A stretch of DNA of 64,000 nucleotides from the NCBI GenBank assembly GCA_000442125.1, contig KE546976.1, positions 1-64,000 on the forward strand. The letters run 5' to 3'. Position numbers and translations under genes: made by a program. Below the pieces are notes generated by a model. The model saw only the letters and a list, made by a program, of their open reading frames with translations, had not been told where the DNA came from and ran no database searches. Source of the DNA: Opeltia flavorubescens (Eukaryota > Ascomycota > Lecanoromycetes > Teloschistales > Teloschistaceae). Positions 39,886 through 51,809 of this stretch are shown in pieces. Position 1 is the stretch's first letter, and each line of letters starts with the position of its first letter.

Positions 39886-40329
39886 ATCTGAGCAAACCAT
39901 ACGTAGAAGGAAAGAGCATTGGGTCACAATCTCCTTTGATCATTTCCAGTGATACCACGCGAGTAAATACAGCTGTGTGCTAGATTTGCCGCTGAAGGCT
40001 CCGAAGGTCGGAAGATAGTGTAGGGTGCAATCTTTTGTCACCAGGCTGTATCCTATCTCCATGTGCTTGGCCTAGAACAGATGGTCGTCGCTTCTATCTT
40101 TCAAGCTCAAGCTTTTCAAATCCCGTCAATCGTCAATCACTGGATTAATGTGACATTGGCTGTGTTACTCTTGTTGATTCTCATCCACGATGGCCAAAAA
40201 TCGGTACTTTTGGATGGAGGCACCTGAATAACGACTGATGATGCATTTTAACATGTTACATCGAGATGAAGACTCCATGGGCCACACTGTTGCCAGATCA
40301 TTGTTTCACAATGACGACAGATTCTTAGA
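39886..40329. other. Intergenic
   Basis: About 440 bases downstream of the two-repeat protein. Nothing recognised. Confidence 0.4.
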
Positions 40330-40675
40330 CTAACATTACGAACAACCTGGGAATCTAATGACAGCTCGCAGCCGGTCGTTCTTCTCTCGGACTTCAGGTA
40401 TGAGGATGATGGTGCTCGCTCCGCTACCCAAAAATATCGAATTCATTTGGCCTACCATTAGCTGATACGTTACCTCCGCATCAGGTGTGCTCCCCCCATC
40501 ATTCAGACTCAGACTGCCTATGCTAGACTGGGCATCAAGAAAGCAGATGCAATTTACGTATACTATACTACGGAAAGCTTTGGGTATCTGGCGCACACGG
40601 TCCTTGATTCGTAGACGCAACAGGCAAATTTGGACAACTTGTGGACCAATTCACATAATGCGTTTGTTCAGCAGT
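40330..40675 (+). pseudogene. Two-exon gene remnant, family unknown
   Basis: An open stretch ending LLSDF meets a GTATGAGG donor near 40395, and a matching acceptor (CCGCATCAG) near 40484 continues in phase into CAPPIIQTQTAYARLGIKK and then IYVYYTTESFGYLAHTVLDS. After that comes an in-frame TAG, followed in the same frame by TQQANLDNLWTNSHNAFVQQ and a stop. The phase match across an 88-90 bp intron and the protein-like composition argue for a real gene; the missing 5' part and the internal TAG (one change from CAG) argue that it is dead. No family assigned. Confidence 0.35.
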
Positions 40676-41566
40676 AAGTCAGGATTGAATAGTGAACTTC
40701 CGACTTGAGGTCTGACTCGAGGACTTGTCGATCCTGCACCGCTCCACGGCATATCGGATCAATAAATGCAATCTGAGTCGATAAAGTCCCCTGCCTAAGC
40801 ATAGAGAGCCAATTTAGTGTTATTCAGTATCAGTATTTCCAGGGTCAACTGATGGCTTGCAGAAAATATCTCATAGGAGTCCTGGAAACAACTCGACTAG
40901 ACTCTTTTTAAGTACATGGACGTACCTTGCTTTCAACTAGTAGGACTCACCCATGTAGGTCTTCATGCATTGTCTCAATTATGCTTAGTAGTCGAGAATC
41001 GTGCCATCGCTATCAATACAATTTTCGGGCTCCTTACAGAGTTAGTTCCAAGGTAATTAATGCTTCGTCCTGCCCAGTTACAATGTCAATATATATATAT
41101 ATATATATAGTGACGCGTTCTATTGAGGCACTCTACTATGAAGACGCAAAGCTGATGTGGTTGAGTGGAATTATGATATCCGGTCGGGTTGATAACGTGT
41201 CGATAATCATGAGTCGACGCGCTTGAGCCAATGACGTCATGAGTGCTTTATTGGAGCAAACAAAGTTGTAGCCTTCGGCGTGTCTCACCTTTATTGTCTC
41301 TCGTCTGTTATGCATCACGATCGTCACAATAAGCTGTAGGCAACGGCTTCTTTTCGATGATTTGACCTCGTCTGTCCTCGGTCTTACATAAGGCAGTACC
41401 AATTGAATAAGATATCAATTACCTGCACTTGCACCTGCCTGACTTCACTTTAGGCTTCACTGCTCCATTGACCTTGCGTCATCCGTTATGGTTTGAGTCT
41501 TCTACTTTCCCTTCAAGTTCTCAAATTTGACTCTCTCTCATCTACCTGAACACGCGCAGAGGCAGA
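40676..41566. other. Intergenic and promoter region
   Basis: About 0.9 kb. It contains an (AT)n microsatellite of about 11 units near 41,089-41,110 and a pyrimidine-rich stretch (CTCTCTCTCATCTACC) just before the next gene, typical of fungal 5' leaders. No gene seen. Confidence 0.45.
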
Positions 41567-43907
41567 ATGGGTCAACGACACCAGCTCTTTGTCATTGCTA
41601 GAATCAATGGTCGATACCGTCAGCTATGCGCTATCCATCATCAATGGCTCTATGGCCACACCGCTCTGAGACGCTGCTTGGACTTAATCAAAATCTTCCA
41701 GCATCCTGCGAATCGTCTCCCGCTTCAACAGGAACTCACTCATGCCTCCAAACAGAATGAAGACTTCTGGAGCCCAGGCGATACAGCTGACAGCTATCGT
41801 ATCACCAAGAACAGCAATATTCCATTTCCTTTCGTCATGACCTGTCTCATCACTGGGTCCTCCTTCAATGTGGACGGCTATTACCACGGTATCCTTGTCG
41901 AGCCTTTTTACATGAAGTTCGACGAAGGAGATAACAATAACGGTGACTTTCTTCCCCGCCTGATTGTTGCCCGGCCATTAAGATTGTTCAAAAGCTAACA
42001 ATTTGATTGAAGGTATCACCATTTTCGACATCACTGATCCTGGCAATGTCCGCTACTGTTTCGTCGACTTCGAGGGTATGGAGAGCGAACGCGAGGTCGA
42101 GCTCATGACTCCACTGTCGGCTCGTGTCTACCTCGAAGCCTACTACGAACTTGACGAGGCTGACGACAAAGCTGGCTTTCTACCTCTACTCGACCAGTTC
42201 AAGAAATATCAGCTTATCACAGCCACTGCCCTCAAGGAGACTTGGCCTCACGGAGAGTGGGATTTGGATGAGGCTGAGGATGACGGTGAAGAAGAGATCG
42301 AGACTGACGAAGCAGAAAATCTTCCCAACATTGGTGATCCACCCTTGGGAGCTGAGTCAACGAATGCTACAGCGCACACGGAGGCCGGCGCAGTTGGCAA
42401 CATGAGTCTCCGTGATCAGGCAATGGCTCGCTTCCTGGACATCCTTCTGGATCCAGCCCAGGACACTGAAGATTTGATCCAAGAAGGTGAATTGTTGAAT
42501 GACTTCAATGCAAAGCTTCGTTGCCGATTATATGACCAAGCCGCGACGTTGACTCCATCAAAGCACCATCATCATTTACTCTGCAAAGCTTTGGAACAGG
42601 AGTCAGAGGTGGACCTTGGGCCTTTCTCGATGCTGACTTCCGAGGATCTTGCTGCGCTCGTCGCTGAGCTTCGTGGTGTTACAATGAAGACACTGAGTCT
42701 CTCCAGTCGGCCCGATATCACCGAATCTGCTCTTTCAATGATCTTAGGCCTTGATGACACTGAAACAAAGCCAGTCGAGCCAGCGCAAACAACCTTCAGC
42801 CAGATTGGTGGTGCCCATGAAAACATGACCTCCATTGTGCTGTTGAACATGCCTCAGATTTCATTGGACTTTGTCACTGCTCACCTAGGACAATATGATA
42901 TTTACCATTCAGAGCTTCTGCGACGGCCGCTCACCATTCATCAGGCATCACGACAGCGAAGAGAGCCACTGCCAGCTCTGCAATTCGTTGGTCCAAATGC
43001 GGTCACTCAGTTCGTATGGGTAGGGATTTCTAGCATGCAAAGTCATGACAGCAAATTACGCCTAGACAACGGCAATTTCGATTGGAGTAACCTGGTGTAT
43101 TCTATAGAGGCGTCTAGTCGCTTCAGCGGAGATACAAGTCTCAAGTACAAGAATTTCCTCCTGGATGTACCTCTCTCTGCCGGCAAAACGGTCCATGGGT
43201 TGCAGCGACTGATGCAGTATTTGACCTCTCCAAAGGTTGGTTGGCTAGAAGATTGGCCCAAAGCTGCTGCCCGATGCTTCGCCACTACATCTACCCTCGA
43301 AGATGGAGTGAGTTACAGCGTCGGACCATTGAGCACCACCCTTTACGACGACGACGACCGCGGTCATGATCAAGTGTCCGAGAGTGGGAAAGGTCATATG
43401 CTACAAGCTAATCAATGGGCCATCATTCTGGTCCACGAGGCTTTCGATGCAGAGAGCCAGGAGGCTCTTGACAAGCGCGAACTTCCAGCGGTCAGTATGT
43501 TCGGTCCTCGCGGTATGGAAGGAGAGAAAGAATGGCCGGCTGAAGACACGACACGCTCGTTCATCCCCAAGAAGCGCTTGCGATATGCATTCGCAAAAGC
43601 AGTCGAAAAGCCAGAATCTGAAGGGCAGCATTTCCTTATCACGGACGTTCCGGGGTACGTCCAGGAAGTTCTTGGATCTGGCCAAGCTCAAGCGCTCATG
43701 GCGGATGAAATCACTCAGTGGTGGGCAAAGAAGTCTGCTTCTAACGGAGAGATGCATTACTATGATGAGAGTGATGCTGATGCGCTCTTGCACCGGATTT
43801 ATTCCGATGAAGGCTTCGCTATTGGAGCGCCATCCCGAGCTCGTCCCATCGATCCTTTTGAGGATATCATGAGGATGATGTCTCTCTCTCAGCGTCAGGA
43901 TGGTTGA
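41567..43907 (+). CDS. Conserved fungal protein of unknown function (MGQRHQLF type)
   Basis: Exons 41567-41942 and 42013-43907 joined across a 70-bp intron (GTGACT..GAAG, branch point GCTAAC); phases agree and give 756 residues. The N-terminus MGQRHQLFVIARINGRYR followed by HHQWLYGHTALRRCL is a conserved start I associate with uncharacterised proteins of filamentous ascomycetes. An acidic low-complexity segment follows (about residues 205-225, rich in Asp and Glu). No signal peptide, membrane segment or catalytic motif is visible, so it is likely soluble and intracellular. Without the intron the gene would look like two overlapping open frames. Codon use and length look normal and undamaged, in contrast to its neighbours. 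Confidence 0.85.
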
Positions 43908-46165
43908 TACTTCCAGGGAGAAGTTGCCAATTGCTGAAGGTCGATCAGTTCCCGGGCTAAGCTGGGGTCACATAGAGATACGGATGACGAAATAATGACG
44001 ATTCATGATATTAAGAAGCAAATGATTAACCCTTTCTCTGCCGGAAATCTTTCCACAATTTGAGAACCCCAAATTTTCGGTATGTTTCCATAGAGCAAAA
44101 ACATCAGATAGAATCAAAACATAAATCATCTACAACCTCTTTCTCAAGTAGGGGGTACATTCCATACAAAGCATATTTACGATAAGCTTCACCCTCGTAA
44201 CATTTCTCAAAGTGTACACGGTCGAAAAGGTCGGGCCGATACTTTTTTATTCGACAAAACCGATCTGATAGTGTCCCTCGAGCCGTGACCTTTACCCCTT
44301 CCCTTGCTACCTATGGCATTCCAGATTTTGGCGTGCTGAGCCTAAAATTTAGCAACCCCAATGTTTAGTGCCATAGCATCGAATAGAATAAGGAAGCGAT
44401 GACAGACAGCTGTAGATACCACCATCTCATCGAGTTTGTGGGCGGCCTTATCAGATCAGTCGCTCCTCACCCAATTATGATGACAGGTCCCACGCCATCG
44501 TCAGCAAATGAGTATAAGCTAAACATAGAAGAGCTTAGTAAATCTAGCAGTCCAAGGACTCAAAATATTCGAAAACCAATGGGCATCGTTGAGATCATTA
44601 ATCAAGCGTAGCTCCTCTGCGAGAAAAATCTCCCAAAGGAATTACTGACTCGACATTCTTCAAAATATATAGAGCAGGTGGCTGCTGGGTGTTTGACAGT
44701 CTGTTCATAATTTACCAGTATGAACCTTCAAATAGACTGACTGACGTTGCCCTTGAAATTATTGTCCTAGCTATCAAAGTCTACGAATAACTTTATTACA
44801 CTCTATCCTTCCTGCGTCTGACAACCTTCAGTTCCCAGATTGCTGCCCATATTTTCTCCGTTGGTTCGTAGAATCATTAAGACCATAGGCTGGTGAATGG
44901 GGTTCTACTACAGGAGACAAGAACCTTTTCGAGTACTTGTAATTAGACGATGACATTTTGTCCTTTGGGACTCTGAGCCCGAGCCGAGAAGCAGCTTCTA
45001 TGGCCGATGAGAATTCCAGATCAGAAGAAATGGACGATGAACATAGAGTTTTGCTCTAAGGAAAAGCTGGCATCGTTTATCGGCGCTGAAGCGACTTGTC
45101 CTTACGGTATGTCTCGTTTCAATCTCACCACAACTAGCAGCAAGCCTAGAAAGAGAGCTAAACTTCATGTTTCTCCATTATGTCGTCTCTTCCTAAGCGT
45201 ACTCTACGTTCGTCGATATTAGTACATTGACTATACGCGAAAAATTCGATNCCCCAGCCATAACATTCGAAAAGGGCATCAACTAGAAAGTCTATTACGA
45301 TATATGCCTAATGCTGATGTATTGTTGAATCCGGCAAATGGTGCGCTATCCCCGTCAAAGGTAGCGTATATTTAAAACGACCGTTCACCGACTCAGGGTA
45401 TAAAAATCCATTTTACTCTACATCCAGGGAATTTTCCGCAACGATATTGATGTTGAGTGAAGAGCTCTACTAGACGAAGAATGAACCATGCATCTTAATT
45501 ACCCTTTATAATTGATGTGGTAATCAAAGCAAAGATCAGTACCTCGGTGCCTTCGTTCGTGATCAGCCACTAGCGTTGAACATCCTGGGTACGAAATAGG
45601 ATCAAACTATGCCACCGACGACGCAAGGTCTCATTCCTCCTGCCAACTATTCCGCGCCCGGCGAGAAGTTCGGGTGACTCGCTGCGTGTGAGACGAAGAA
45701 GCAAATTAAGTTGGTCCAAAAGAGTCTGCAAGGATTCAATGAGCTGGATCCTATTACTCGGACTACAGCGTAAAAGGACTAGCTGTGAGAACGCCGTCGG
45801 CGTGGTTCGCATAGGACATTCGGGAAACCGGGAAAATCTCATCCGAAATCCTTCTCGGGAACTGGACTTGCATTAGCATACGAAGTAGAGGGTGCTGTGC
45901 CTCTTTTAGTGACACTTGGCCCGAAGGATCGTCCCCACAACACATTCCGGTACTACACACTTTCACGTAGCTTACCACCCCTCCATCTTCTTAGTGAACA
46001 TGATTCGCCTGGTAACCGTTACCTCGTTATTGCTGTAAAGTTCATATGCGAAATTTGACGAAGACACGACCTCCACTCCCAAACCAATTTCTATTGCCTT
46101 GAGAGCCATGCAACGATAATTCACGCTCAATTATCTACCTCTACATCTCCCGTCCAGTGACAACC
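43908..46165. other. Intergenic, no supported gene
   Basis: About 2.3 kb. Short open frames at 44399-44611, 45007-45222 and 45570-45876 have no domain, signal peptide or in-phase partner exon. One N at 45251. Includes the alpha/beta hydrolase promoter. Confidence 0.5.
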
Positions 46166-47014
46166 ATGCCCGCCCCTCACATTCTCCTCATCCCCGGCTT
46201 CTGGGAAGGCACCTCCATCTATTCCGCCATCATCACCTCTCTCCAATCCCACGGCTTCACCGCCCAAGCAATTCAGCTCTCAAGCACCGGCCACCCTTCC
46301 CCTAACAACCCTAGCATGAAAGATGATGTCGCATCCATCCGTTCAATCATCGCTCCACTTGTGGAACAAGAACAGAGAGATATCCTGCTGGTTCTCCATT
46401 CGGCAAGCGGATTCTTGGGACCAATGGCTATCGAGGGTCTAAGTGTCAAGGAGAGAAGAGAGGCAGGCAAGACTGGTGGAGTAAGCAAGATTGTATTTCT
46501 GGCGGGCGCGATATGGCCAGAGGGGTACGAGCACGGGCCAATGCCTTTTGCGGACTATCAGGTATGTTGAGTTGGCTAGCAGAATTCGAAGTTGAGCCAG
46601 TGGGCACTTACAACTTATTGTATTCGTCATCGAGTTCATTGAGATATTTATTCTGTTCGTGCGGGCTCAGCTGACCGAAAAATGACTCAGGGCAACGAAA
46701 TGTACTGCCTCAATCCCGAGGTCTTGCTCTTCAACGATCTCCCACCCGCCGAAGCCTCATCTTGGATTTCCAAGCTCCAGTGCCAGCCTGCTTCGGGATG
46801 GGAAGACGTGGTGGACTACGTCGGGTGGAAGGATGTCCCTAGTGTTTATCTAGTTTGCGAAAAGGATGCCTTGCTGCCAGCTGACATGCAGATCCAGATG
46901 GCAGAAATGGCAGGAAGCGCGATTGTGAAATGTGATGCTGGGCACTGTTGTATGATTTCGCAGCCGGAGAGGGTGGTGGAAGTTGTGGTCAAGGCTGCTG
47001 GCAGCAGTGCTTGA
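46166..47014 (+). CDS. Alpha/beta hydrolase
   Basis: Exons 46166-46561 and 46691-47014 with a 129-bp intron (GTATGT..CTCAG, phase 0); 239 residues. It opens with the beta-strand/oxyanion segment HILLIPGFWEGTSIY typical of small alpha/beta hydrolases (AB hydrolase_6 type). The triad is visible: nucleophile Ser79 in LVLHSASGFLG, Asp191 in CEKDALLP and His217 in AGHCCM. There is no signal peptide. The family includes esterases and related C-C or ester-cleaving enzymes of secondary metabolism and aromatic degradation; the substrate cannot be told. ATG 46166 is chosen over the upstream GTG because the core fold begins five residues later. Confidence 0.88.
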
Positions 47015-47789
47015 CATCGGAGAACAGCGGTTTGGCCAGGGGTTGAGGGGTGTATCGGCCTCCAGCTGTTCGTAGGAAGAGTCTACATTTGCTTCGCTAC
47101 CAGAAGAGCATTGATTTCCGTTAGACTTTGATGTTCAGTACTGAGCGTGTGAGTACTCCGTGGCTGAATATCGAATGAGGTGTGAGAACTTGATTAGCCA
47201 TACGCACTCTCGCGAACGTCGACGGCTGCGCCGTTACTTGACTAAGGTATTGTTGGGCTTGATCAACAATTATTATCGACTGGGCCGGGGTCTCCGTTTC
47301 AGCCAGACCCACACGCCAATCGGACGTTGAGATTGACAAAGGGTTATTTTACGCAGTCAGACCGCAGATCGATAATTGGCTGCAAGCCAGCCATTTAGGT
47401 ACTGATCGCCAGTTCCTGCGCCGCTACGAAGCAGCGGACGGGCCATTCCCGGCCCGAGCACTGGCACCATTTGAACCAAACAATGAGTCGTATCAAGAAT
47501 ATGGCCGCTGATCCGCATCCAAAATAGCGAGCCCAAGGATCAACACTGCATGAGTCTGCCAATCCTCCAAGTGCAAAGAAGCGAGTGTTGTGCCGGCTTC
47601 AAATCTCCTACTGCATGTGGAATCCTTGCGGCACGTATTGCGCAGAAGAGGGGCAACATGTTGGCCCACCATCAAGTTAGATAACTCATCAGACCAATGT
47701 TAAGAAATACGCAAAGTCAGTATATTTGACCAATTCATCACACTATGTTTTGGGCGTCGTAAAATCAAGCTTGGATCGAGGTTGGGGAT
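47015..47789. other. Intergenic
   Basis: About 0.78 kb between the hydrolase stop and the rhodopsin-like gene on the same strand. No gene or element recognised. Confidence 0.45.
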
Positions 47790-49225
47790 ATGGAGTCAAC
47801 CCCTCATGCCTTTGATGCTGGCGACAAGGGCCCTGGCATCGTCGACGCCTGTGTCATTGTCACTGTCCTTGCGACCATAGCAGTCGGATTTCGGATCATC
47901 TCGCGACGCATGCAGCGACTGTCATGAGAACTCGATGATTACTTGATCTTGGTGGCTCTCGTAAGTTGAAAGCGCTAGTCTTGCCTCCGTCTCAGACGCT
48001 CAAAGGGCTTTCTCTTGCTGACAGTTGTACAAAGCCTTTCGGATGGGCAATGTGTATATGTACTCTGATCGGTCTGTGCACATATCGTAAATTGTCGTAT
48101 TATGAAAGTAGTCTCATGAGATGACAGCTGTGAAACATGGTCTCGGAAGACACATCGGCACAATACATCCCCACGACCTTGCTGTCGAGGGAAAAGTGTG
48201 TTGTATCCACGCCCTTCTTCCCAATCCTCAAACTGATCTTGCCTACGACAGGCATTCTTCGCATCCGAGCTCATCTGGGCAGCCTCCCTACCGATCATCA
48301 AGATCTCCATCCTACTCCTTTACATTCGCATATTCGGCCGCCTGCGGTATTTTAGGATCCTCGCCTACATTATCGGAATCTTCTCCATTTGCTGGGCCAT
48401 AATGGTTATCATTGTCTGCTCGTTCCAATGTCGGCCTATTCAAATTCTCTGGGATAGGAATGTCTCAGGAACCTGCATCAACACGCACTTGTTCTTCATC
48501 CTCGGCTCAGCACCAAATGTTTTCACGGATTTCGTCTTGCTGGCGTTACCTCTGCCGGCGGTTTGGAGTTTACATACGACCAGAGTACAGAAAGTTTCGC
48601 TGACGGTCATCTTCGTACTGGGGTCATTGTGAGCTACATGGAATTCTATGGCGGAGAAGGTAGGATTGAGTGCTAACATCTGTCAGGACTTGCGTGATCA
48701 GTCTTGTCCGCCTAATCCAATTGATCACGAACACTACCGCGGATGCTACATGTAAGCACTATAATCTTTACCCTTCCTTTTTTTCACAACCTCTCGCAAA
48801 TTAATATATTGTACGGTCTAGGGTCACTTGGCGTCGTCTCAATCTGGTCAGTGGCAGAGCCCAATCTCGGCATTGTGAGCGCCTGCTTGCCAACCATGAA
48901 ACCTCTTTTCCGGCGCTTTTCTTTACTAAGCAAACTGCATGGTCCCAAAGCTAGCCGGCATTCTAGGGGCTCCTCATCCAAGAATTTTCCCTTGGCGACT
49001 GAATCTTTCGGATCTTCGGGTTTCAATCGCTCAAAGACCGGAAGAGGTCAGTTTCGAGAACTGCAGGATGATAGTGTCGATCGTGTGCTTGATCTACCGA
49101 GGACGCGGACATTTATCTCGAGTGATGAGATTGGCAGAGATCAATCTGGGATTCCGCTTGATGTAATCGACGTAAAGACGAATATAGGCTTGCAGAATGT
49201 GTCTAGGAAGAATATGCAGGCCTAG
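47790..49225 (+). pseudogene. Rhodopsin-like seven-TM protein (SAT4/Pth11 type), in-frame stop
   Basis: Exons 47790-47960, (possible micro-exon 48025-48051), 48121-48195, 48252-48628, 48687-48751 and 48822-49225; all junctions are in phase, though the 47961-48120 part is uncertain. Diagnostic segments of the fungal rhodopsin-domain family appear in order: a first TM ending FRIISRRMQRLS, LDDYLILVAL, VKHGLGRHI, IIKISILLLYIRIFGRLR, CRPIQILWD, and the late signature WSVAEPNLGIVSACLPTMKPL, then a Ser-rich cytoplasmic tail. Codon 46 (47925-47927) is TGA, between RLS and ELDDY, where the family nearly always has Trp, so TGG to TGA is likely. Everything downstream stays open, so the loss is recent, or the base is miscalled. 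Members are plasma-membrane proteins, some of them surface sensors such as Pth11; the ligand is unknown. Confidence 0.7.
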
Positions 49226-50359
49226 AGCTGGAAGATATCGAAGAGGGAGTGTGACAGGCGGGTGGATATCCAAACGGGAGCGTGATCACGATACTGAGTA
49301 ATATACATAATCTCGTTACGACCCTGTAAGAAATGTATATAGCAGACTTCTCACCATGATAGAGTCAATTGACGTTCGGCAACGTACTTAGAAAGATGAA
49401 GGGAGCGAGTTTAGCAGTTTAGCTGCCGATAATAACGCCATATCAGCAGTCTTTTGCTGATAAAATTCAGCCCTTCCACGCCATGAACGCGTTCTGACGT
49501 AATTTCTGAATATTGAGCATTCGCAATTTAAGATCAATCACCGTGCTATACTCATAAAACTGATTTACACGGGAATATCATACTCCTGCACGCTCACATA
49601 CAACCCTATAAAATAGGAATACAGAAGCAAAAATGACTGGACAGAATTCGCTTAGCGAAAGAGAACATTCAAACCGTTTTCCCTTCAAGTAGAAGCGGGA
49701 GAGATATCCACAGCAGCAAGGTTCGCGGTTGCAATCATTGGGCAGATCGGGCGTGGGAGACTTTGATACCTGCAAAGATATATATTGACGGGTCCACTTA
49801 TCTTGACCGAGTAAGGGACTCAGTCAAGCCTGCTGTTCGAACCAACGGCCAGTCTTCTGGCAATCTTCTGGACTGCCTTGTCAAGTGAGTCGTGAGGATG
49901 CATCTCGCTCACTCGACCAGATTCTGCTGTGCAGAAAGGAGTCAGATCCGCATATGAGTCAGAGGTGAGAAGAGCATGGCTCCCGAAACTTTCCCTGAGA
50001 AGAAAGACAGACCGATGGCTGTCTAGAGGGAAAGGGCGCTGAGCTAGGAAACGAGTAATTGAGTTCTACGTCGAAACATGTGTGCAATGCTTTTTTCTTC
50101 GCCGAATGCTGGTAGAAAAGTATCACAGGTTCAGTTGATTTCCGACTTGAAATGCATGATGCATGACTAAGATTTGACCAGAACCCCAATGAAAGATCAC
50201 AGCAAAGTTGCAGCATATATCTCTTCCCTAGCCAGGCTTGGCACTAATGACCTTGACATACCCCTATTTCCAGTGCAATGGCCAGGGAAGGACTATAGAC
50301 TACATAGTTATAGCTACATCGTTCGCCTCTGAATAACTACCATACCAGATCATCAGCAA
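49226..50359. other. Intergenic, no supported gene
   Basis: About 1.1 kb between convergent genes. Minus-strand frames at 49578-49775 and 49959-50216 show no family features. Confidence 0.45.
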
Positions 50360-50962
50360 CTACAACACCAACACCTCCCCTCCCTCGCTCCGATAAACCT
50401 CATCCTCTCCAACCCAATACTCCGTCCCATTCACCTCATACACATCCGGAACCACCTTCCTCCCCGGTCTCACCAACAATGGCCTACGCATCACCCCCTC
50501 CCCCGTATCCGCCCAACTAGCCGCAAAAGCCAGCGTCTGCGGCGTCGGCGCCTTCCCCGTCCTCGGGGTATGAATAGTTCTGGAACGCGTTGCATATCTC
50601 CCCGTAATGGCAATGGGTACGCCCGCGCATTCCGTTAACTCGAAAGGCCCATGCGTAGTAGGTGCCCAGCCGCAGCCGGTCAAACCTTCGTGTAGCCCGG
50701 TGAAGACGATTGTGGTTTTGGAGTAGTCGGTTAGTGATGAGATGCCGGGTTCGGGGAGGATGGCTGATGTGTGGGGGAGGCAGCAATCGAAGGGGCCGGC
50801 GCCGAGGCACTTGGCTGTGATGGGTGCGCTAGAACGGGGAGTTTTGAGGTAGAATGACATGTAGATGTTTATTGGTTCGTTGTTTGCTGTTGGTTGAGGA
50901 AAGGTAGCTGGGAGATAAAATAAGGTTAGTAAGATCATTGCGAAAGCTGATATCAGGTGCAT
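50360..50962 (-). CDS. Secreted hypothetical protein
   Basis: Single exon, 200 residues from ATG 50962; an upstream in-frame ATG at 51004 would add 14 residues ahead of the signal peptide. The start at 50962 gives a textbook signal peptide (MHLISAFAMILLTLFYLPA). The mature part has cysteines in KCLGAGPFDCCLPHTS, LTGCGW and LTECAG, and a C-terminal segment with NGTEYWVG. The CC-containing block followed by a FTGL-type strand recalls a group of uncharacterised fungal secreted proteins. No catalytic motif is seen. GC content is high, as in the adjacent genes. Confidence 0.68.
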   Translation of the reverse strand: MHLISAFAMILLTLFYLPATFPQPTANNEPINIYMSFYLKTPRSSAPITAKCLGAGPFDCCLPHTSAILPEPGISSLTDYSKTTIVFTGLHEGLTGCGWAPTTHGPFELTECAGVPIAITGRYATRSRTIHTPRTGKAPTPQTLAFAASWADTGEGVMRRPLLVRPGRKVVPDVYEVNGTEYWVGEDEVYRSEGGEVLVL

Positions 50963-51809
50963 ACTGAATGGTTTTCGATGAAAGGGAAATGAGGTGATAT
51001 CCATTCATGGTCGTATATGTAGCTGCACAGACCCGAGTTCCGGGAGCGCGGATTCATCTGCATGCGCAAAGTGCACGGACCTTGGTGTTTGGAGTTGGCG
51101 GAAGCGCTTGGAAGATTCGGGATGGAGGAGGAACATGCGCCGTCGACAGCGGGAAGATTTTTGGTATAGAGGGACATCAATGAATGCATCTTTAAAGACT
51201 GGTTATTAGTCTGCATGAATTCTAGATCATAATAGATACCGGCCTCTGGGGGTGCATATAGTCGTAATGCAGTCATTGACTGCATTGGGTTGACGACGAT
51301 CATATCGGAAAGCCATGCAATATCACCGTGGACTAAAACTTGTTGGAGAATGTCCTCGAGGAACTTAGAGCCATTCCTTTAAGCCGGTCCAAATTTTCCA
51401 CAAATGAGTGAAACGACAATCTTGACAGATCTGAAAAATTTGACTTCCAAGCATTGTAAAGAGCTAGCAAGATATATATTGACTTGAAATCTTCATGCCT
51501 CATTCCTCCTCGTTCGAAGCATACCCCTGGGCTAACCATTCGATGACGAAGGGACAACCGTCCACGAGCTAGATAAGAACCCTCCCTTCCTGTTTACCAA
51601 GAATTCTAGACAAAATAGTTCCATGGGTGAAAACGAATGAAAGCATCGAATAGCAGAAGGGTGCACTTCGATGGTAAGTAGACAATGTGAAATGTTTGTA
51701 TCTGCCAATCCACTTATCCACACTCATTATGACTAAGGGCCCATAATACTACGCACACTTCTCCATCACTTCATATATTCCTTGAGCTACAGCACAATTG
51801 AATATCATC
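50963..51809. other. Intergenic
   Basis: About 0.85 kb between two co-directional minus-strand secreted genes; serves as promoter of the first and 3' region of the second. A minus-strand open frame at 51303-50953 overlaps the leader and has no recognised domain. Confidence 0.4.

Noticed and set aside
42003-43907. Separate gene starting at TTG 42003
   Set aside because: It is exon 2 of the 41567 gene; the 70-bp intron joins the frames in phase.
47911-47960. Small intron removing the TGA in the rhodopsin-like gene
   Set aside because: No GT donor lies upstream within the exon at a usable distance, and the flanking RLS and ELDDY residues match the family on both sides.
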